Assembly: GCF_051401765.1 (NCBI RefSeq)
Contig: NW_027480467.1
Span: 124,001 to 188,000 of the forward strand
Reading direction: 5' to 3'
Length of the DNA stretch: 64,000 bases
DNA from: Calliopsis andreniformis
Lineage: Eukaryota; Arthropoda; Insecta; Hymenoptera; Andrenidae
Below, piece by piece: positions 1 through 11,700 of this stretch (position 1 is the first letter of the stretch; each line of letters opens with the position of its first letter). The notes below the pieces were generated by a model. The model searched no databases and was not told the DNA's origin. It saw nothing but the letters and a program-made list of their open reading frames with translations. The translations under genes and the position numbers were made by a program.

Positions 1-748
1 CAATCCTCAATCCTCAATCCTCAATCCTCAATCCTCAATCCTAAATCTTCAATCCTCAATACTCAATCTTCAATCCTCAATCCTCAATCCTCAATCCTCA
101 GTCCTCATTCTTCAATCCTCAATACCCAATCCTCAGTCTTCAATCCTCAAACCTCAATCCTCAACTCTCAACCTTCAATCCTCAATCCTCAATCCTCAAT
201 CCTTAATACTCAATCCTCAATCCTCAATCTTCAATCATCAATATTCAATCTTCAGTCCTCAATCCTCAATCCTCAATCCTCAATCCTCAATCATCAACCC
301 TCAATCTTCAATGCTCAATCCTCAATCCTCAATCCTCAATCCTCAATCCTCAATCCTCAATCATCAATCCTTAATCTTCAATCCTCAATACTCAATCTTT
401 AATCCTCAATCCTCAATCCTCAATCTTCAATCTTCAATCCTCAATCCGCAATCCTCAATCCTTAATCTTCAATCCTCAATCCTCAATCCTCAATCTTCAA
501 TCCTCAATACTCAATTTTCAATCCTCAATCGTCAATCCTCCACCCTCAGTCCTCATTCTTCAATCCTCAATAACCAATCCTCAATCTTCAATCCTCAATC
601 CTCAATCCTCAATCCTCAATCCTCAATTCTCAATCCTCAATCCTCAATCCTCAATCCTCAGTCCTCAAACCTCAATCCTGAAACCTCAATCCTGAATCCT
701 CAATCTTCAGACCTCAGTCCTCAACAATCAGTTGTCAATTCTCAATCC

Positions 749-860
749 TCAATAGAATATCATCAATTCACAGCTTTCAATACTCAATACTCAATCTGCA
801 ATCTTTAAATCTCTATCCACAAACACCAATACTCATCACTCAACCCTCAACACACAGTCC
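749..860 (+). repeat. Landmark A1 (112 bp)
   Basis: Sixteen heptamers in phase. A1 marks are AATATCA in column 2, ACAGCTT in column 4 and TTAAATC in column 9. This copy alone has CCAATAC in column 12. Column 16 is ACAGTCC. Confidence 0.9.
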
Positions 861-1335
861 CCAATCTTCAACCTTCAATCCTCAATCCTCAATCCTAAAT
901 CCTCAATCCTCAATCTTCAATCCTCAATACTCAATCATCGATCCTCAATCCTCAATCGTCAATCCTCAATCCTCAACCCTCAATCGTCAGTCTTCAAACC
1001 TCAATACTCAATCTTCAATCCTCAATCCTCAATCCGAAATCCTCAATCCTCATTCTTCAATCCTCAATACCCAATCCTCAATTTTCAATACTCAATCCTC
1101 AATCCTCAATTCTCAATCCTCAATCCTCAGTCCTCAGTCCTCAAACCTCAGTCCTCAACCCTCAGCCATCATCCTCAGTCCTCAATCCTCAATCCTCAAT
1201 CCTCAATCTTCAATCCTCAATACTCAATCTTCAATCTTCAATCCTCAGTCCTCAAACCACAATTCTGAATCCTCAATCCTGAACCCTCAATCCTCAGCCC
1301 TGAGTCCTCAACAATCAGTCGTCAATCCTGAATCC

Positions 1336-1447
1336 TCAATAGAATATCCTCAATTCACAGTTTTCAATACTCAATACACAATCTGCAACTTTCAAGCCTC
1401 TATCCACAAACATCAATTCTCATCACTCAACCCTCAACACTCAGTCC
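1336..1447 (+). repeat. Landmark A2 (112 bp)
   Basis: A2 marks are ACAATCT, GCAACTT and TCAAGCC in columns 7-9. B starts exactly 454 bp downstream (64 heptamers plus one hexamer). Followed by TCAATGT, which makes an ATG. Confidence 0.9.
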
Positions 1448-1789
1448 TCAATGTTCAATCCTCAATCCTCAATCCACAATCCTCAATCGTCAATTTTCAA
1501 TCCTCAATCCACAGACCTCAATCTTCAATCCTGAATGATCAATCCTCAATCCTCAATCGTCAGTTCCCAATCCTCAATCCTCAATCCTCAAACCTCAATC
1601 CTCAACCGTCAGTCCTCGTCCTCAATCCTCAACACTCAATCCTCAATCCTCAATCTTCAATCATCAATACTCAATCTTCAATCCTCAATCTTCAATCCTC
1701 AATCCTCAATCCTCAATCCTCAATATTCAAAACGCAACCCTCAACCACCAATCCTCAACACTCAACCATCAATCCTCAATTCTCAATAC

Positions 1790-2181
1790 TCAATAGAGTA
1801 TCCTGAATTCTCATGGTACAATACTCAATCCACAATTTTCAATAATCAAATCTCAATCCTCAAACATCAATTCTCAACACTCAATCCTCAACACTCAGTC
1901 CTCTCTCTTCAGTCCTCCATCCTCAACCCTCAATCCTCAAGCGTCAATCCTCAATCCTCAATCCTCAACCCTCAATCCTCAGTCCTCAAACCTCAATCCC
2001 GAATCCTCAATCCTGAATTCCTAATCTTCAGTCGTCAGTCCTCAACAATCAATTGTCAATCCTCAATCATCAATAGAATATCCTCAATTCACAGTTTTCA
2101 ATAATCAATCCCCATCCTTCAATGTTCAAATCTCAATCCACAAACATCAATTCCCATCACTCAACCCTCAACACTAAGTCC
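1790..2181 (+). repeat. B-C module, 392 bp
   Basis: Exactly 56 heptamers. B (first 112 bp) has AGTATCC, TGAATTC and TCATGGT in columns 2-4. C (last 112 bp) has TCAATAA in column 5, CCATCAC in column 13 and TAAGTCC in column 16. Columns 1, 9, 12 and 15 match landmark A, so A, B and C are related. This copy has TCAGTCG upstream of C. Confidence 0.92.
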
Positions 2182-2628
2182 TCAATCTTCAATCCTCAAT
2201 CCTCAATCCTCAAACTTCAATCCTCAATACTCAATCTTCAATCCTCAATCCTCAATTCTCAATCCTCAATTCTCAATCCTCAATCGTCAATCCTCAATCC
2301 TCAATCCCCAATCCTCAATCCTAAATCCTCAATCCTCAATACTCAATACCCAATCCTCAGTCTTCAATCCTCAATCCTCAATCCTCAATTCTCAATCCTC
2401 AATCCTCAGTCCTCAGTCCTTAAACCTCAATCCTCAACCCTCAGCCCTCATCCTCAATCCTCAATCCTCAATCCTCAATCCTCAATCCTCAATCTTCAAT
2501 CCACAATACTCAATCTTCAATCCTCAATCCTCAATCCTCAGTCCTCAAACCTCAATTCTGAATCCTCAATCCTGAATCCTCAATCTTCAGCCCTCAGTCC
2601 TCAACAATCTAGTGACAATCCTCAATCC

Positions 2629-2740
2629 TCAATAGAATATCCTAAATTCACAGTTTTCAATACTCAATACTTAATCTGCAATCTTCAAATCACTATCCAC
2701 AGACATCAATTCTCATCACTCAACCCTCAACACTCAGTCC
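2629..2740 (+). repeat. Landmark A3, mixed type (112 bp)
   Basis: Preceded by TCTAGTG where most A3 copies have TCAGGTG. Column 3 is TAAATTC, column 10 ACTATCC and column 11 ACAGACA. It lies 559 bp after C. Confidence 0.85.
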
Positions 2741-3594
2741 TCAATGTTCAATCCTCAATCCTCAATTCTCAATCTTCAATCCTCAATACTCAATCATTTA
2801 ATCCTCAATTCTCAATCCTCAATCTTCGATCCTCAATCCCCAATACTCAATCCTCAACCCTCAATCCTCAATCTTCAATCATCAATCCTCAATCTTCAAT
2901 ACTCAATCCTCAATCCTCAATCCTCAATCCTCGTTCTTAAATCCTCAATACCCAATACTCAATTTTCAATCCTCAATCCTAAACACTCAATCCTCAATCC
3001 TCAATCCACAATCCTCAATCATCAATCATCAATCTTCAATACTCAATCCTCAATCCTCAATCCTCAAGACTCAATCCACAATCCTCAATCATCAATCCTC
3101 AATCTTCAATCCTCAATACTCAATCTTTAATCCTCAGTCCTCAATCCTCAATCTTCAATCTTCAATCCTCAACTCGCAATCCTCAATCCTCAATCCTCAA
3201 TCCTCAGTCCTCATTCTTCAATCCTCAATAACCAATCCTCAATCTTCAATCCTCATTCCTCAATCCTCAATTCTCAATCCTCAATCCTCAATACTCAGAC
3301 CTCAAACATCAATACTCAACCCTCAGTCCTCGTCCTCAATCCGCAGCCCTCAATCCTCAATCCTCAATCTTTAATCATCAATATTCAATCTTCAATACTC
3401 AATCCTCAATCCTCAATCCTCAATCCTCAATCCTCAATGTTCAATCCTCGATACCCAATCCTCAATATTCAATCCTCAATCCTCAATCCTCAATCCTCAA
3501 TCCTCAGTCTTCAAACCGCAATCCTGAATCCTCAATCCTGAATCCTCAATCTTCAGCCCTCAGTCCTCAACAATCAGTTGTCAATCCTCAATCC

Positions 3595-3706
3595 TCACTA
3601 GAATATCCTCAGTTCAGAGCTTTCCATACGCAATACTCAATCTCTAATCTTCAAATCTCTATCCACAAACATCAATTCTCATCACTCAACCCTCGACACT
3701 CAGTCC
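3595..3706 (+). repeat. Landmark A4 (112 bp)
   Basis: A4 marks are TCACTAG in column 1, TCAGTTC in column 3, AGAGCTT in column 4 and TCCATAC in column 5. This copy has CTAATCT in column 8 and TCGACAC in column 15. Confidence 0.88.
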
Positions 3707-3902
3707 CCAATCCTCAATCTTCAATCCTCAATCCTCAACCCTCAATCCTCAATCCTCAATCTTCAATCCTCAATACTCAATCTTGAATCCTCAATCCTCA
3801 AACATCAATCCTCAGTCCTCAAACCTCAATTCTGAATCCTCGATCCTGAATCCTCAATCTCCAGCCCTCAGTCCTGAACAATCAGGTGACAGTCCTCAAT
3901 CC

Positions 3903-4014
3903 TCAATAGAATATCCTCAATTCACAGATTTCAATACTCAATACTCAATCTGCAATCTTCAAATCTCTATCCACAAACATCAATTCTCATCACTCAACAC
4001 TCAACACTCAGTCC
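3903..4014 (+). repeat. Landmark A3 (112 bp)
   Basis: Column 4 is ACAGATT and column 14 TCAACAC. Upstream TCAGGTG is followed by ACAGTCC, shared only with the copy at 6148. Confidence 0.9.
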
Positions 4015-4615
4015 TCAATGTTCAATCCTCAATCCTCAATTCTCAATCTTCAATCCTCAATGCTCAATCTTAAATCCTCAATCCTCAATCAGCAATACCC
4101 AATCCTCAATCTTCAATCCTCAACCCGCAATCCTCAATCCTCAATCCTCAATCCTCAGTCCTCAATCCGCAATCTTCAATCCTCAATACTCAATCTTCAG
4201 TCCTCAATCCTCAATCCTCAACCCTCAGACCTCATTCTTCAATCCTCAATAACCAATCCTCAATCTTCAATCCTCATTCCTCAATCCTCAATTTTCAATC
4301 CTCAATCCTCAATCCACAGACCTCAAACATCAATACCCAACCCTCAGTCCTCGTCCTCAATCCGCAAACCTCAATCCTCAATCCTCAATCTTCAATCATC
4401 AATATTCAATCTTCAATACTCAATCCTCAATCCTCAATCCTCAATCCTCAATCCTCAATGTTCAATCCTCGATACCCAATCCTCAATCTTCAATCCTCAA
4501 TCCTCAATCCTCAATCCTCAATAATCAGTCCTCAAACCACAATCCTGAATCCTCAATCCTGAATCCTCAACCTTCAGCCCTCAGTCCTCAACAATCAGTT
4601 GTCAATCCTCAATCC

Positions 4616-4727
4616 TCACTAGACTATCCTCAGTTCAGAGCTTTCCATACGCAATACTCAATCTGCAATCTTCAAATCTCTATCCATAAACATCAATTCT
4701 CATCACTCAACCCTCAACACTCAGTCC
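4616..4727 (+). repeat. Landmark A4 (112 bp)
   Basis: Column 2 is ACTATCC in place of AATATCC and column 11 is ATAAACA; the latter is shared with the A4 copy at 7749. Confidence 0.87.
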
Positions 4728-4881
4728 CCAATCCTCAATCTTCAATCCTCAATCCTCAATCCTCAATCCTCACTCCTCAATCCTCCATCCTCAGTCCTCA
4801 AACCTCAATCCTGAATCCTCAATCCTGAATCCTCAATCTTCAGCCCTCAGTCCTCAACAATCAGGTGACAATCCTCAATCC

Positions 4882-4909
4882 TCAATAGAATATCCTCAAT
4901 TCACAGTTT
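4882..4909 (+). repeat. Truncated landmark A3
   Basis: Columns 1-4 are intact through ACAGTTT, then the sequence passes into ordinary TCAATCA and TCAATCC units. It is the only copy I found cut inside the core, and the cut lies at a heptamer boundary. Confidence 0.85.
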
Positions 4910-5839
4910 TCAATCATCAATCCTCAATCTTCAATACTCAATCCTCAATCCTCAATCCTCAATCCTCGTTCTTAAATCCTCAATACCCAATACTCAACCT
5001 TCATTCCTCAATCCTCAATCCTCAATCCTCAATCCTCAATCCTCAGTCCTCATTCCGCAATCTTCAATCCTCAATCCTCAATTCTCAACCCTCAGTCCTC
5101 ATTCTTCAATCCTCAATAACCAATCCTCAATCCTCAATCTTCAATCCTCATTCCTCAATCCTCAATTCTCAATCCTCAATCCTCAATCCTCAATCATCAA
5201 TCCTCAATCTTCAATACTCAATCCTCAATCCTCAATCCTCAATACTCAATCCTCAATGCTCAATCATCAATCCTCAATCTTCAATCCTCAATACTCAATC
5301 AATAATCCTCAGTCCTCAACCCTCAATCTTCAATCTTCAATCCTCAACCCGCAATCCTCAATCCTCAATCCTCAATCCTCAGTCCTCAATCCGCAATCTT
5401 CAATCCTCAATACTCAATCTTCAATCATCAATCCTCAATCCTCAACCCTCAGTCCTCATTCTTCAATCCTCAATAACCAATCCTCAATCTTCAATCCTCA
5501 TTCCTCAATCCTCAATTCTCAATCCTCAATCCTCAATACTCAGACCTCAAACATCAATACTCAACCCTCAGTCCTCGTCCTCAATCCGCAGCCCTCAATC
5601 CTCAATCCTCAATCTTTAATCATCAATATTCAATCTTCAATACTCAATCCTCAATCCTCAATCCTCAATCCTCAATCCTCAATGTTCAATCCTCGATACC
5701 CAATCCTCAATATTCAATCCTCAATCCTCAATCCTCAATCCTCAATCCTCAGTCTTCAAACCGCAATCCTGAATCCTCAATCCTGAATCCTCAATCTTCA
5801 GCCCTCAGTCCTCAACAATCAGTTGTCAATCCTCAATCC

Positions 5840-5951
5840 TCACTAGAATATCCTCAGTTCAGAGCTTTCCATACGCAATACTCAATCTCTAATCTTCAAA
5901 TCTCTATCCACAAACATCAATTCTCATCACTCAACCCTCGACACTCAGTCC
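5840..5951 (+). repeat. Landmark A4 (112 bp)
   Basis: Same column variants as the copy at 3595, including CTAATCT and TCGACAC, as expected for its duplicate. Confidence 0.88.
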
Positions 5952-6147
5952 CCAATCCTCAATCTTCAATCCTCAAACCTCAACCCTCAATCCTCAATCC
6001 TCAATCTTCAATCCTCAATACTCAATCTTGAATCCTCAATCCTCAAACATCAATCCCCAGTCCTCAAACCTCAATTCTGAATCCTCGATCCTGAATCCTC
6101 AATCTCCAGCCCTCAGTCCTGAACAATCAGGTGACAGTCCTCAATCC

Positions 6148-6259
6148 TCAATAGAATATCCTCAATTCACAGATTTCAATACTCAATACTCAATCTGCAA
6201 TCTTCAAATCTCTATCCACAAACATCAATTCTCATCACTCAACACTCAACACTCAGTCC
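6148..6259 (+). repeat. Landmark A3 (112 bp)
   Basis: Duplicate of the copy at 3903, with the same ACAGATT in column 4 and ACAGTCC upstream. Confidence 0.9.
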
Positions 6260-7097
6260 TCAATGTTCAATCCTCAATCCTCAATTCTCAATCTTCAATC
6301 CTCAATGCTCAATCTTAAATCCTCAATCCTCAATCAGCAATACCCAATCCTCAATCTTCAATCCTCAATCCTCAATCCTCAATTCTCAATCCTCAATCCT
6401 CAACCCTCAATCCTCAATCCTCAATCCTCAATCCTCAATCCGCAACCCTCAATCGTCAGTCTTCAAACCTCAATATTCAATCTTCAATCCTCAATCCTCA
6501 ATCCTCAATCCTCAATCCTCATCCTTCAATCCTCAATACCCAATCCTCAATCTTCAATCCTCAATCCTCAATCCTCAATTCTCAATCCTCAATCCTCAGT
6601 CCTCAGTCCTTAAACCTCAATCCTCAGCCCTCAGCCCTCATCTTCAATCCTCAATCCTCCATCCTCAACCATCAATCCTCAATCTTCAATCCTCAATCCT
6701 CAATCCTCAACCATCAATCCTCAATACTCAATCTTCAATCCTCAATCCTCAATTCTCAATCCTCAATACTCAATCCTCAATCGTCAATCCTCAATCCCCA
6801 ATCCTCAATCTTCAATCCTCAATCCTCAATCCTCAATCCTCAATCCTCAATCCTCAATCTTCAATCCTCAATTCTCAATACCCAATCCTCAGTCTTCAAT
6901 ACGCAATCCTCACTCCTCAATTCTAAATCCTCAATCCTCGGGCCTCAGTCCTTAAACCTCAATCCTCAAACCTCAGCCCTCATCCTCAATCCTCAATCCT
7001 CAATCCTCAGTCCTCAAACCACAATCCTGAATCCTCAATCCTGAATCCTCAATCTTCAGCCCTCAGTCCTCAACAATCAGTTGTCAATCCTCAATCC

Positions 7098-7209
7098 TCA
7101 CTAGAATATCCTCAGTTCAGAACTTTCCATACGCAATACTCAATCTGCAATCTTCAAATCTCTGTCCACAAACATCAATTCTCGTCACTCAACACTCAAC
7201 ACTCAGTCC
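7098..7209 (+). repeat. Landmark A4 (112 bp)
   Basis: Column 4 is AGAACTT, column 10 TCTGTCC and column 13 TCGTCAC. Each is found only in this A4 copy. Confidence 0.87.
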
Positions 7210-7748
7210 TCAATGTTCAATCTTCAATCCTCAATTCTCAATCTTCAATCCTCAATTCTCAATCTTCAATCCTCAATACTCAATCATAAATCCTCAATCC
7301 TCAATCCTCAATACCCAATCCTCAATCTTCAATCCTCAATCCTCAATCCTCAATTCTCAATCCTCAATCCTCAACCCTCAATCCTCAATCCTCAATCCTC
7401 AATCCTGAATCCTCAACCCTCAATCGTCAGTCTTCAAACCTCAATATTCAATCTTCAATCCTCCATCCTCAATCCTCAATCCTCAATGCTCATCCTTCAA
7501 TCCTCAATACCCAATCCTCAACCTTCAATCCTCAATCCTCAATCCTCAATCCTCAATCTTCAATCCTCAATACTCAATCTTCAATCCTCAATCCTCAATC
7601 CTCAGTCCTCAAACCTCAATTCTGAATCCTCAATCCTCAATCCTCAATCCTCAATCCTCAGTCCTCAAACCACAATCCTGAATCCTCAATCCTGAATCCT
7701 CAATCTTCAGCCCTCAGTCCTCAACAATCAGTTGTCAATCCTCAATCC

Positions 7749-7860
7749 TCACTAGAATATTCTCAGATCAGAGCTTTCCATACGCAATACTCAATCAGCA
7801 ATCTTCAAATCTGTATCCATAAACATCAATTCTCATCACTCAACCCTCAGCACTCAGTCC
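7749..7860 (+). repeat. Landmark A4 (112 bp)
   Basis: The most changed A4 copy: AATATTC, TCAGATC, TCAATCA, TGTATCC and TCAGCAC in columns 2, 3, 7, 10 and 15. Confidence 0.85.
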
Positions 7861-8013
7861 CCAATCCTCAATCTTCAATCCTCAATCCTCATCGTCAATC
7901 CTCACTCCTCAATCCTCAATCCTCAGTCCTCAAACCTCAATCCTGAATCCTCAATACTGAATCCTCAATCTTCAGCCCTCAGTCCTCAACAATCAGGTGA
8001 CAAACCTCAATCC

Positions 8014-8125
8014 TCAATAGAATATCCTCAATTCACAGTTTTCAATACTCAATACTCAATCTGCAATCTTCAAATCACTATCCACAAACATCAATTCTCA
8101 TCACTCAACCCTCAACACTCTGTCC
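8014..8125 (+). repeat. Landmark A3 (112 bp)
   Basis: Column 10 is ACTATCC, as in the copy at 2629, and column 16 is TCTGTCC. It lies 265 bp after an A4 copy. Confidence 0.87.
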
Positions 8126-8916
8126 TCAATGTTCAATCCTCAATCCTAAATTCTCAATCTTCAATCCTCAATACTCAATCTTTAATCCTTAATCCTCAAT
8201 CCTTAATCTTCAATCCTCAATCCTCAATACTCAATCCTCATCCCTCAATCCTCAATCCTCAATCATCAATCCTCAATCTTCAATACTCAATCCTCAACCC
8301 ACAATCCTCAATCCTCAATCCTCAATCCTCAATCCTCAATCATCAATCCTCAATCTTCAATCCTCAATACTCAATCTTTAATCCTCAATCCTCAATCCTC
8401 AATCCTCAATCCGCAATCCTCAATCCTCAATCCTCAATCCTCAATCCTCAATCCTCAATCCTCAATCATCAATCCTCAATCTTCAATCCTCAATACTCAA
8501 TCCTCAATCCTCAATCTTCAATTCTCAACACTCAGTCATGAATCCTCAATCCTCAATCCTCAATCCTCAATCCTCAATCCTCAACCCTGAATCGTCAGCC
8601 TTCAAACCTCAATACTCAATCTTAAATCCTCAATCCTCAATCCTCAATCCTCAATCTTCAATCCTCAATCCTCAATCCTCAAACCTCAATACTCAATCCT
8701 CAATCTTCAATCCTCAATACTCAATCTTCAATCCTCAATCCTCAATCCTCAACCCTCAGTCCTCATTCTTCAATCCTCAATATCCAATCCTCAATCTTCA
8801 ATCCTCAATCCTCAATCCTCAATCCTCAGTCCTCAAACCTCAATTCTGAATCCTCAATCCTGAATCCTCAATCTTCAGCCCTGAGTCCTCAACAATCAGT
8901 CGTCAATCCCGAATCC

Positions 8917-9028
8917 TCAATAGAATATCCTCAATTCACAGTTTTCAATACTCAATACACAATCTGCAACCTTCAAGCCTCTATCCACAAACATCAATTC
9001 TCATCACTCAACCCTCAACACACAGTCC
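8917..9028 (+). repeat. Landmark A2 (112 bp), without B
   Basis: Has GCAACCT in column 8 and ACAGTCC in column 16, followed by TCTATGT. No B element follows at 454 bp, unlike most A2 copies. Confidence 0.88.
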
Positions 9029-9538
9029 TCTATGTTCAATCCTCAATCCTCAATCCACAATCCTCAATCGTCAATTTTCAATCCTCAATCCACAGTCCTC
9101 AATCTTCAATCCTCAATGCTCAATCCTCAATCCTCAATCCTCAATTCTCAATCCTCAATCGTCAATACTCATTCCCCAATCCTCAATCTTCAATCCTCAA
9201 TCCTCAATCCTCAATCCTCAATCCTCAATCCTCAATCCTCAATCTTCAATCCTCAATACTCAATACCCAATCCTCAGTCTTCAATCCTCAATCCTCAATC
9301 CTCAATTCTTAATCCTCAATCCTCAGTCCTCAGTCCTTAAACCTCAATCCTCAACCCCCATCCTCAATCCTCAATCCTCAATCCTCAATCCTCAATCCCC
9401 AATCTTCATTCGTCAATACTCAACCTTCAATCCTCGATCCTCAATCCTCAGTCCTCAAACCTCAATTCTGAATCCTCAATCCTGTATCCTCAATCTAGAG
9501 CCCTCAGTCTTGAACAATCAGGTGACAATCCTCAATCC

Positions 9539-9650
9539 TCAATAGAATATCCTCAATTCACAGACTTCAATACTCTATACTCAATCTGCAATATTCAAAT
9601 CTCTATCCACAAACATCAATACTCATCACTCAACACTCAACACTCAGTCC
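9539..9650 (+). repeat. Landmark A3 (112 bp)
   Basis: Column 4 is ACAGACT, column 6 TCTATAC, column 8 GCAATAT and column 12 TCAATAC; only the tandem partner at 11589 shares all four. Confidence 0.88.
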
Positions 9651-10966
9651 TCAATGTTCAATCCTCAATCCTCAATTCTCAATCTTCAATCCTCAATACT
9701 CAATCTTAAATCCTCAATCCTCAATCCTCAATCTTCAATCCTCAATCCTCAATACTCAACCCTCAACCCTCAATCCTCAATCCTCAATCATCAATCCTCA
9801 ATCTTCAACACTCAATCCTCAATCCTCAATCCTCAATCCTCAATCCACTATCCTCAATCCTCAATCCTCAATCCTCAATCCTCAATCCTCAATCCTCAAT
9901 CCTCAACCCTCAATCCTCAATTCTCAATTTTCAATCCTCAATACTCAATCTTAAATGTTCAATCCTCAATACGCAGTCTTCAATCCTCAATCCTCAATCC
10001 TCAATACTCAATTTCTCAACCCTCAATCCTCAATCCTCAATCCTCAGACCTCAAACATCAATACTCGACCCTCAGTCCTCGTCCACAATCCACAACCCTC
10101 AATCCTCAATACTCAATCTTCAATCATCAATATTCAATCTTCAGTCGTCAATCCTCGATCCTCAACACTCAATCCTCAAACCTCAATGTTCAACCAGCAA
10201 TACGCAATCCTCAATCTTCAATCCGCAATCCTCAATCCTCAATCCTCAATCCTCAATCCTTAATCTTCAATCCTCAATCCTCAATACTCAATCCTCATCC
10301 CTCAATCCTCAATCCTCAATCATCAATCCTCAATCTTCAATACTCAATCCTCAACCCACAATCCTCAATCCTCAATCCTCAATCCTCAATCATCAATCCT
10401 CAATCTTCAATCCTCAATACTCAATCTTTAATCCTCAATCCTCAATCCTCAATCCTCAATCCGCAATCCTCAATCCTCAATCCTCAATCCTCAATCCTCA
10501 ATCCTCAATCCTCAATCATCAATCCTCAATCTTCAATCCTCAATACTCAATCCTCAATCCTCAATCTTCAATTCTCAATACTCAGTCATGAATCCTCAAT
10601 CCTCAATCCTCAATCCTCAATCCTCAATCCTCAACCCTGAATCGTCAGCCTTCAAACCTCAATACTCAATCTTAAATCCTCAATCCTCAATCCTCAATCC
10701 TCAATCTTCAATCCTCAATCCTCAATCCTCGAACCTCAATACTCAATCCTCAATCTTCAATCCTCAATACTCAATCTTCAATCCTCAATCCTCAATCCTC
10801 AACCCTCAGTCCTCATTCTTCAATCCTCAATAACCAATCCTCAATCTTCAATCCTCAATCCTCAATCCTCAATCCTCAGTCCTCAAACCTCAATTCTGAA
10901 TCCTCAATCCTGAATCCTCAATCTTCAGCCCTGAGTCCTCAACAATCAGTCGTCAATCCCGAATCC

Positions 10967-11078
10967 TCAATAGAATATCCTCAATTCACAGTTTTCAATA
11001 CTCAATACACAATCTGCAACCTTCAAGCCTCTATCCACAAACATCAATTCTCATCACTCAACCCTCAACACACAGTCC
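10967..11078 (+). repeat. Landmark A2 (112 bp), without B
   Basis: Exact positional partner of the copy at 8917 (offset 2050 bp), with the same ACAGTCC and TCTATGT ending. Confidence 0.88.
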
Positions 11079-11588
11079 TCTATGTTCAATCCTCAATCCT
11101 CAATCCACAATCCTCAATCGTCAATTTTCAATCCTCAATCCACAGTCCTCAATCTTCAATCCTCAATGCTCAATCCTCAATCCTCAATCCTCAATTCTCA
11201 ATCCTCAATCGTCAATCCTCAATCCCCAATCCTCAATCTTCAATCCTCAATCCTCAATCCTCAATCCTCAATCCTCAATCCTCAATCCTCAATCTTCAAT
11301 CCTCAATACTCAATACCCAATCCTCAGTCTTCAATCCTCAATCCTCAATCCTCAATTCTTAATCCTCAATCCTCAGTCCTCAGTCCTTAAACCTCAATCC
11401 TCAACCCTCATCCTCAATCCTGAATCCTCAATCCTCAATCCTCAATCCCCAATCTTCATTCGTCAATACTCAATCTTCAATCCTCGATCCTCAATCCTCA
11501 GTCCTCAAACCTCAATTCTGAATCCTCAATCCTGTATCCTCAATCTAGAGCCCTCAGTCTTGAACAATCAGGTGACAATCCTCAATCC

Positions 11589-11700
11589 TCAATAGAATAT
11601 CCTCAATTCACAGACTTCAATACTCTATACTCAATCTGCAATATTCAAATCTCTATCCACAAACATCAATACTCATCACTCAAAACTCAACACTCAGTCC
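11589..11700 (+). repeat. Landmark A3 (112 bp)
   Basis: Partner of the copy at 9539. Column 14 is TCAAAAC, a change private to this copy. Confidence 0.88.

Larger units (their letters stand above)
658..2740 (+). repeat. Canonical higher-order unit A1-A2-B-C-A3, copy 1
   Basis: This is the most complete copy of the ordered landmark set. A1 starts at 749, A2 at 1336, B at 1790, C at 2070 and A3 at 2629. The unit starts 91 bp (13 heptamers) before A1, where the conserved upstream extension begins. Hexamer units lie near 1170 (TCATCC), 1615 (TCGTCC) and 2450. The other copies are best understood as this order with parts lost or exchanged. Confidence 0.85.
3085..4123 (+). repeat. Dispersed duplication, copy a (partner 5260-6368)
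   Basis: Shares the same variant order with 5260-6368. The offset is 2175 bp at the left end and 2245 bp from about 3225, so the right copy carries ten extra heptamers. It contains an A4 then an A3 landmark, 308 bp apart in both copies. Confidence 0.85.
4124..5259 (+). repeat. Heptamers between the two 2.2-kb duplication copies
   Basis: Ordinary degenerate heptamers with one A4 landmark, one D-type 6-bp unit near 4350 and a truncated A3 at 4882. No coding or unique sequence is seen. Confidence 0.8.
5260..6368 (+). repeat. Dispersed duplication, copy b (partner 3085-4123)
   Basis: Repeats the A4-A3 pair of the left copy with only scattered base changes in the right half. For example, a CAGTCC near 3810 reads CCAGTCC at 6057. 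Confidence 0.85.
6369..8200 (+). repeat. Heptamer stretch with A4, A4 and A3 landmarks
   Basis: Three landmarks at 7098, 7749 and 8014 in ordinary heptamers. The blocks at about 6355-6540 and 7310-7520 share the same variant order, including TCAACCC, TCAATCG and TCAGTCT, so a smaller duplication of about 960 bp underlies the region. Confidence 0.75.
8201..10257 (+). repeat. 2057-bp tandem block, copy 1
   Basis: Repeats directly as 10258-12307. The offset is 2057 bp at the left and 2050 bp from about 8340, where this copy has one more TCAATCC. It contains an A2 (8917) and an A3 (9539). The longest + strand ORF of the window (328 codons, 9654-10640) starts here and crosses into copy 2; it is a by-product of the repeat. 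Confidence 0.9.

Noticed and set aside
1790..1901. Landmark B as a transposon footprint, because of its less repeat-like units such as TCATGGT
   Set aside because: All 16 units stay in heptamer phase and align column by column with A and C; no terminal repeats or target duplications are seen.
9654..10640. Longest + strand ORF, 328 codons
   Set aside because: It is the frame-independent heptapeptide repeat, crosses a tandem duplication junction, overlaps another ORF in a second frame (9955-10263), and has no domain, signal or non-repeat part. Absence of stops is expected from the unit itself.
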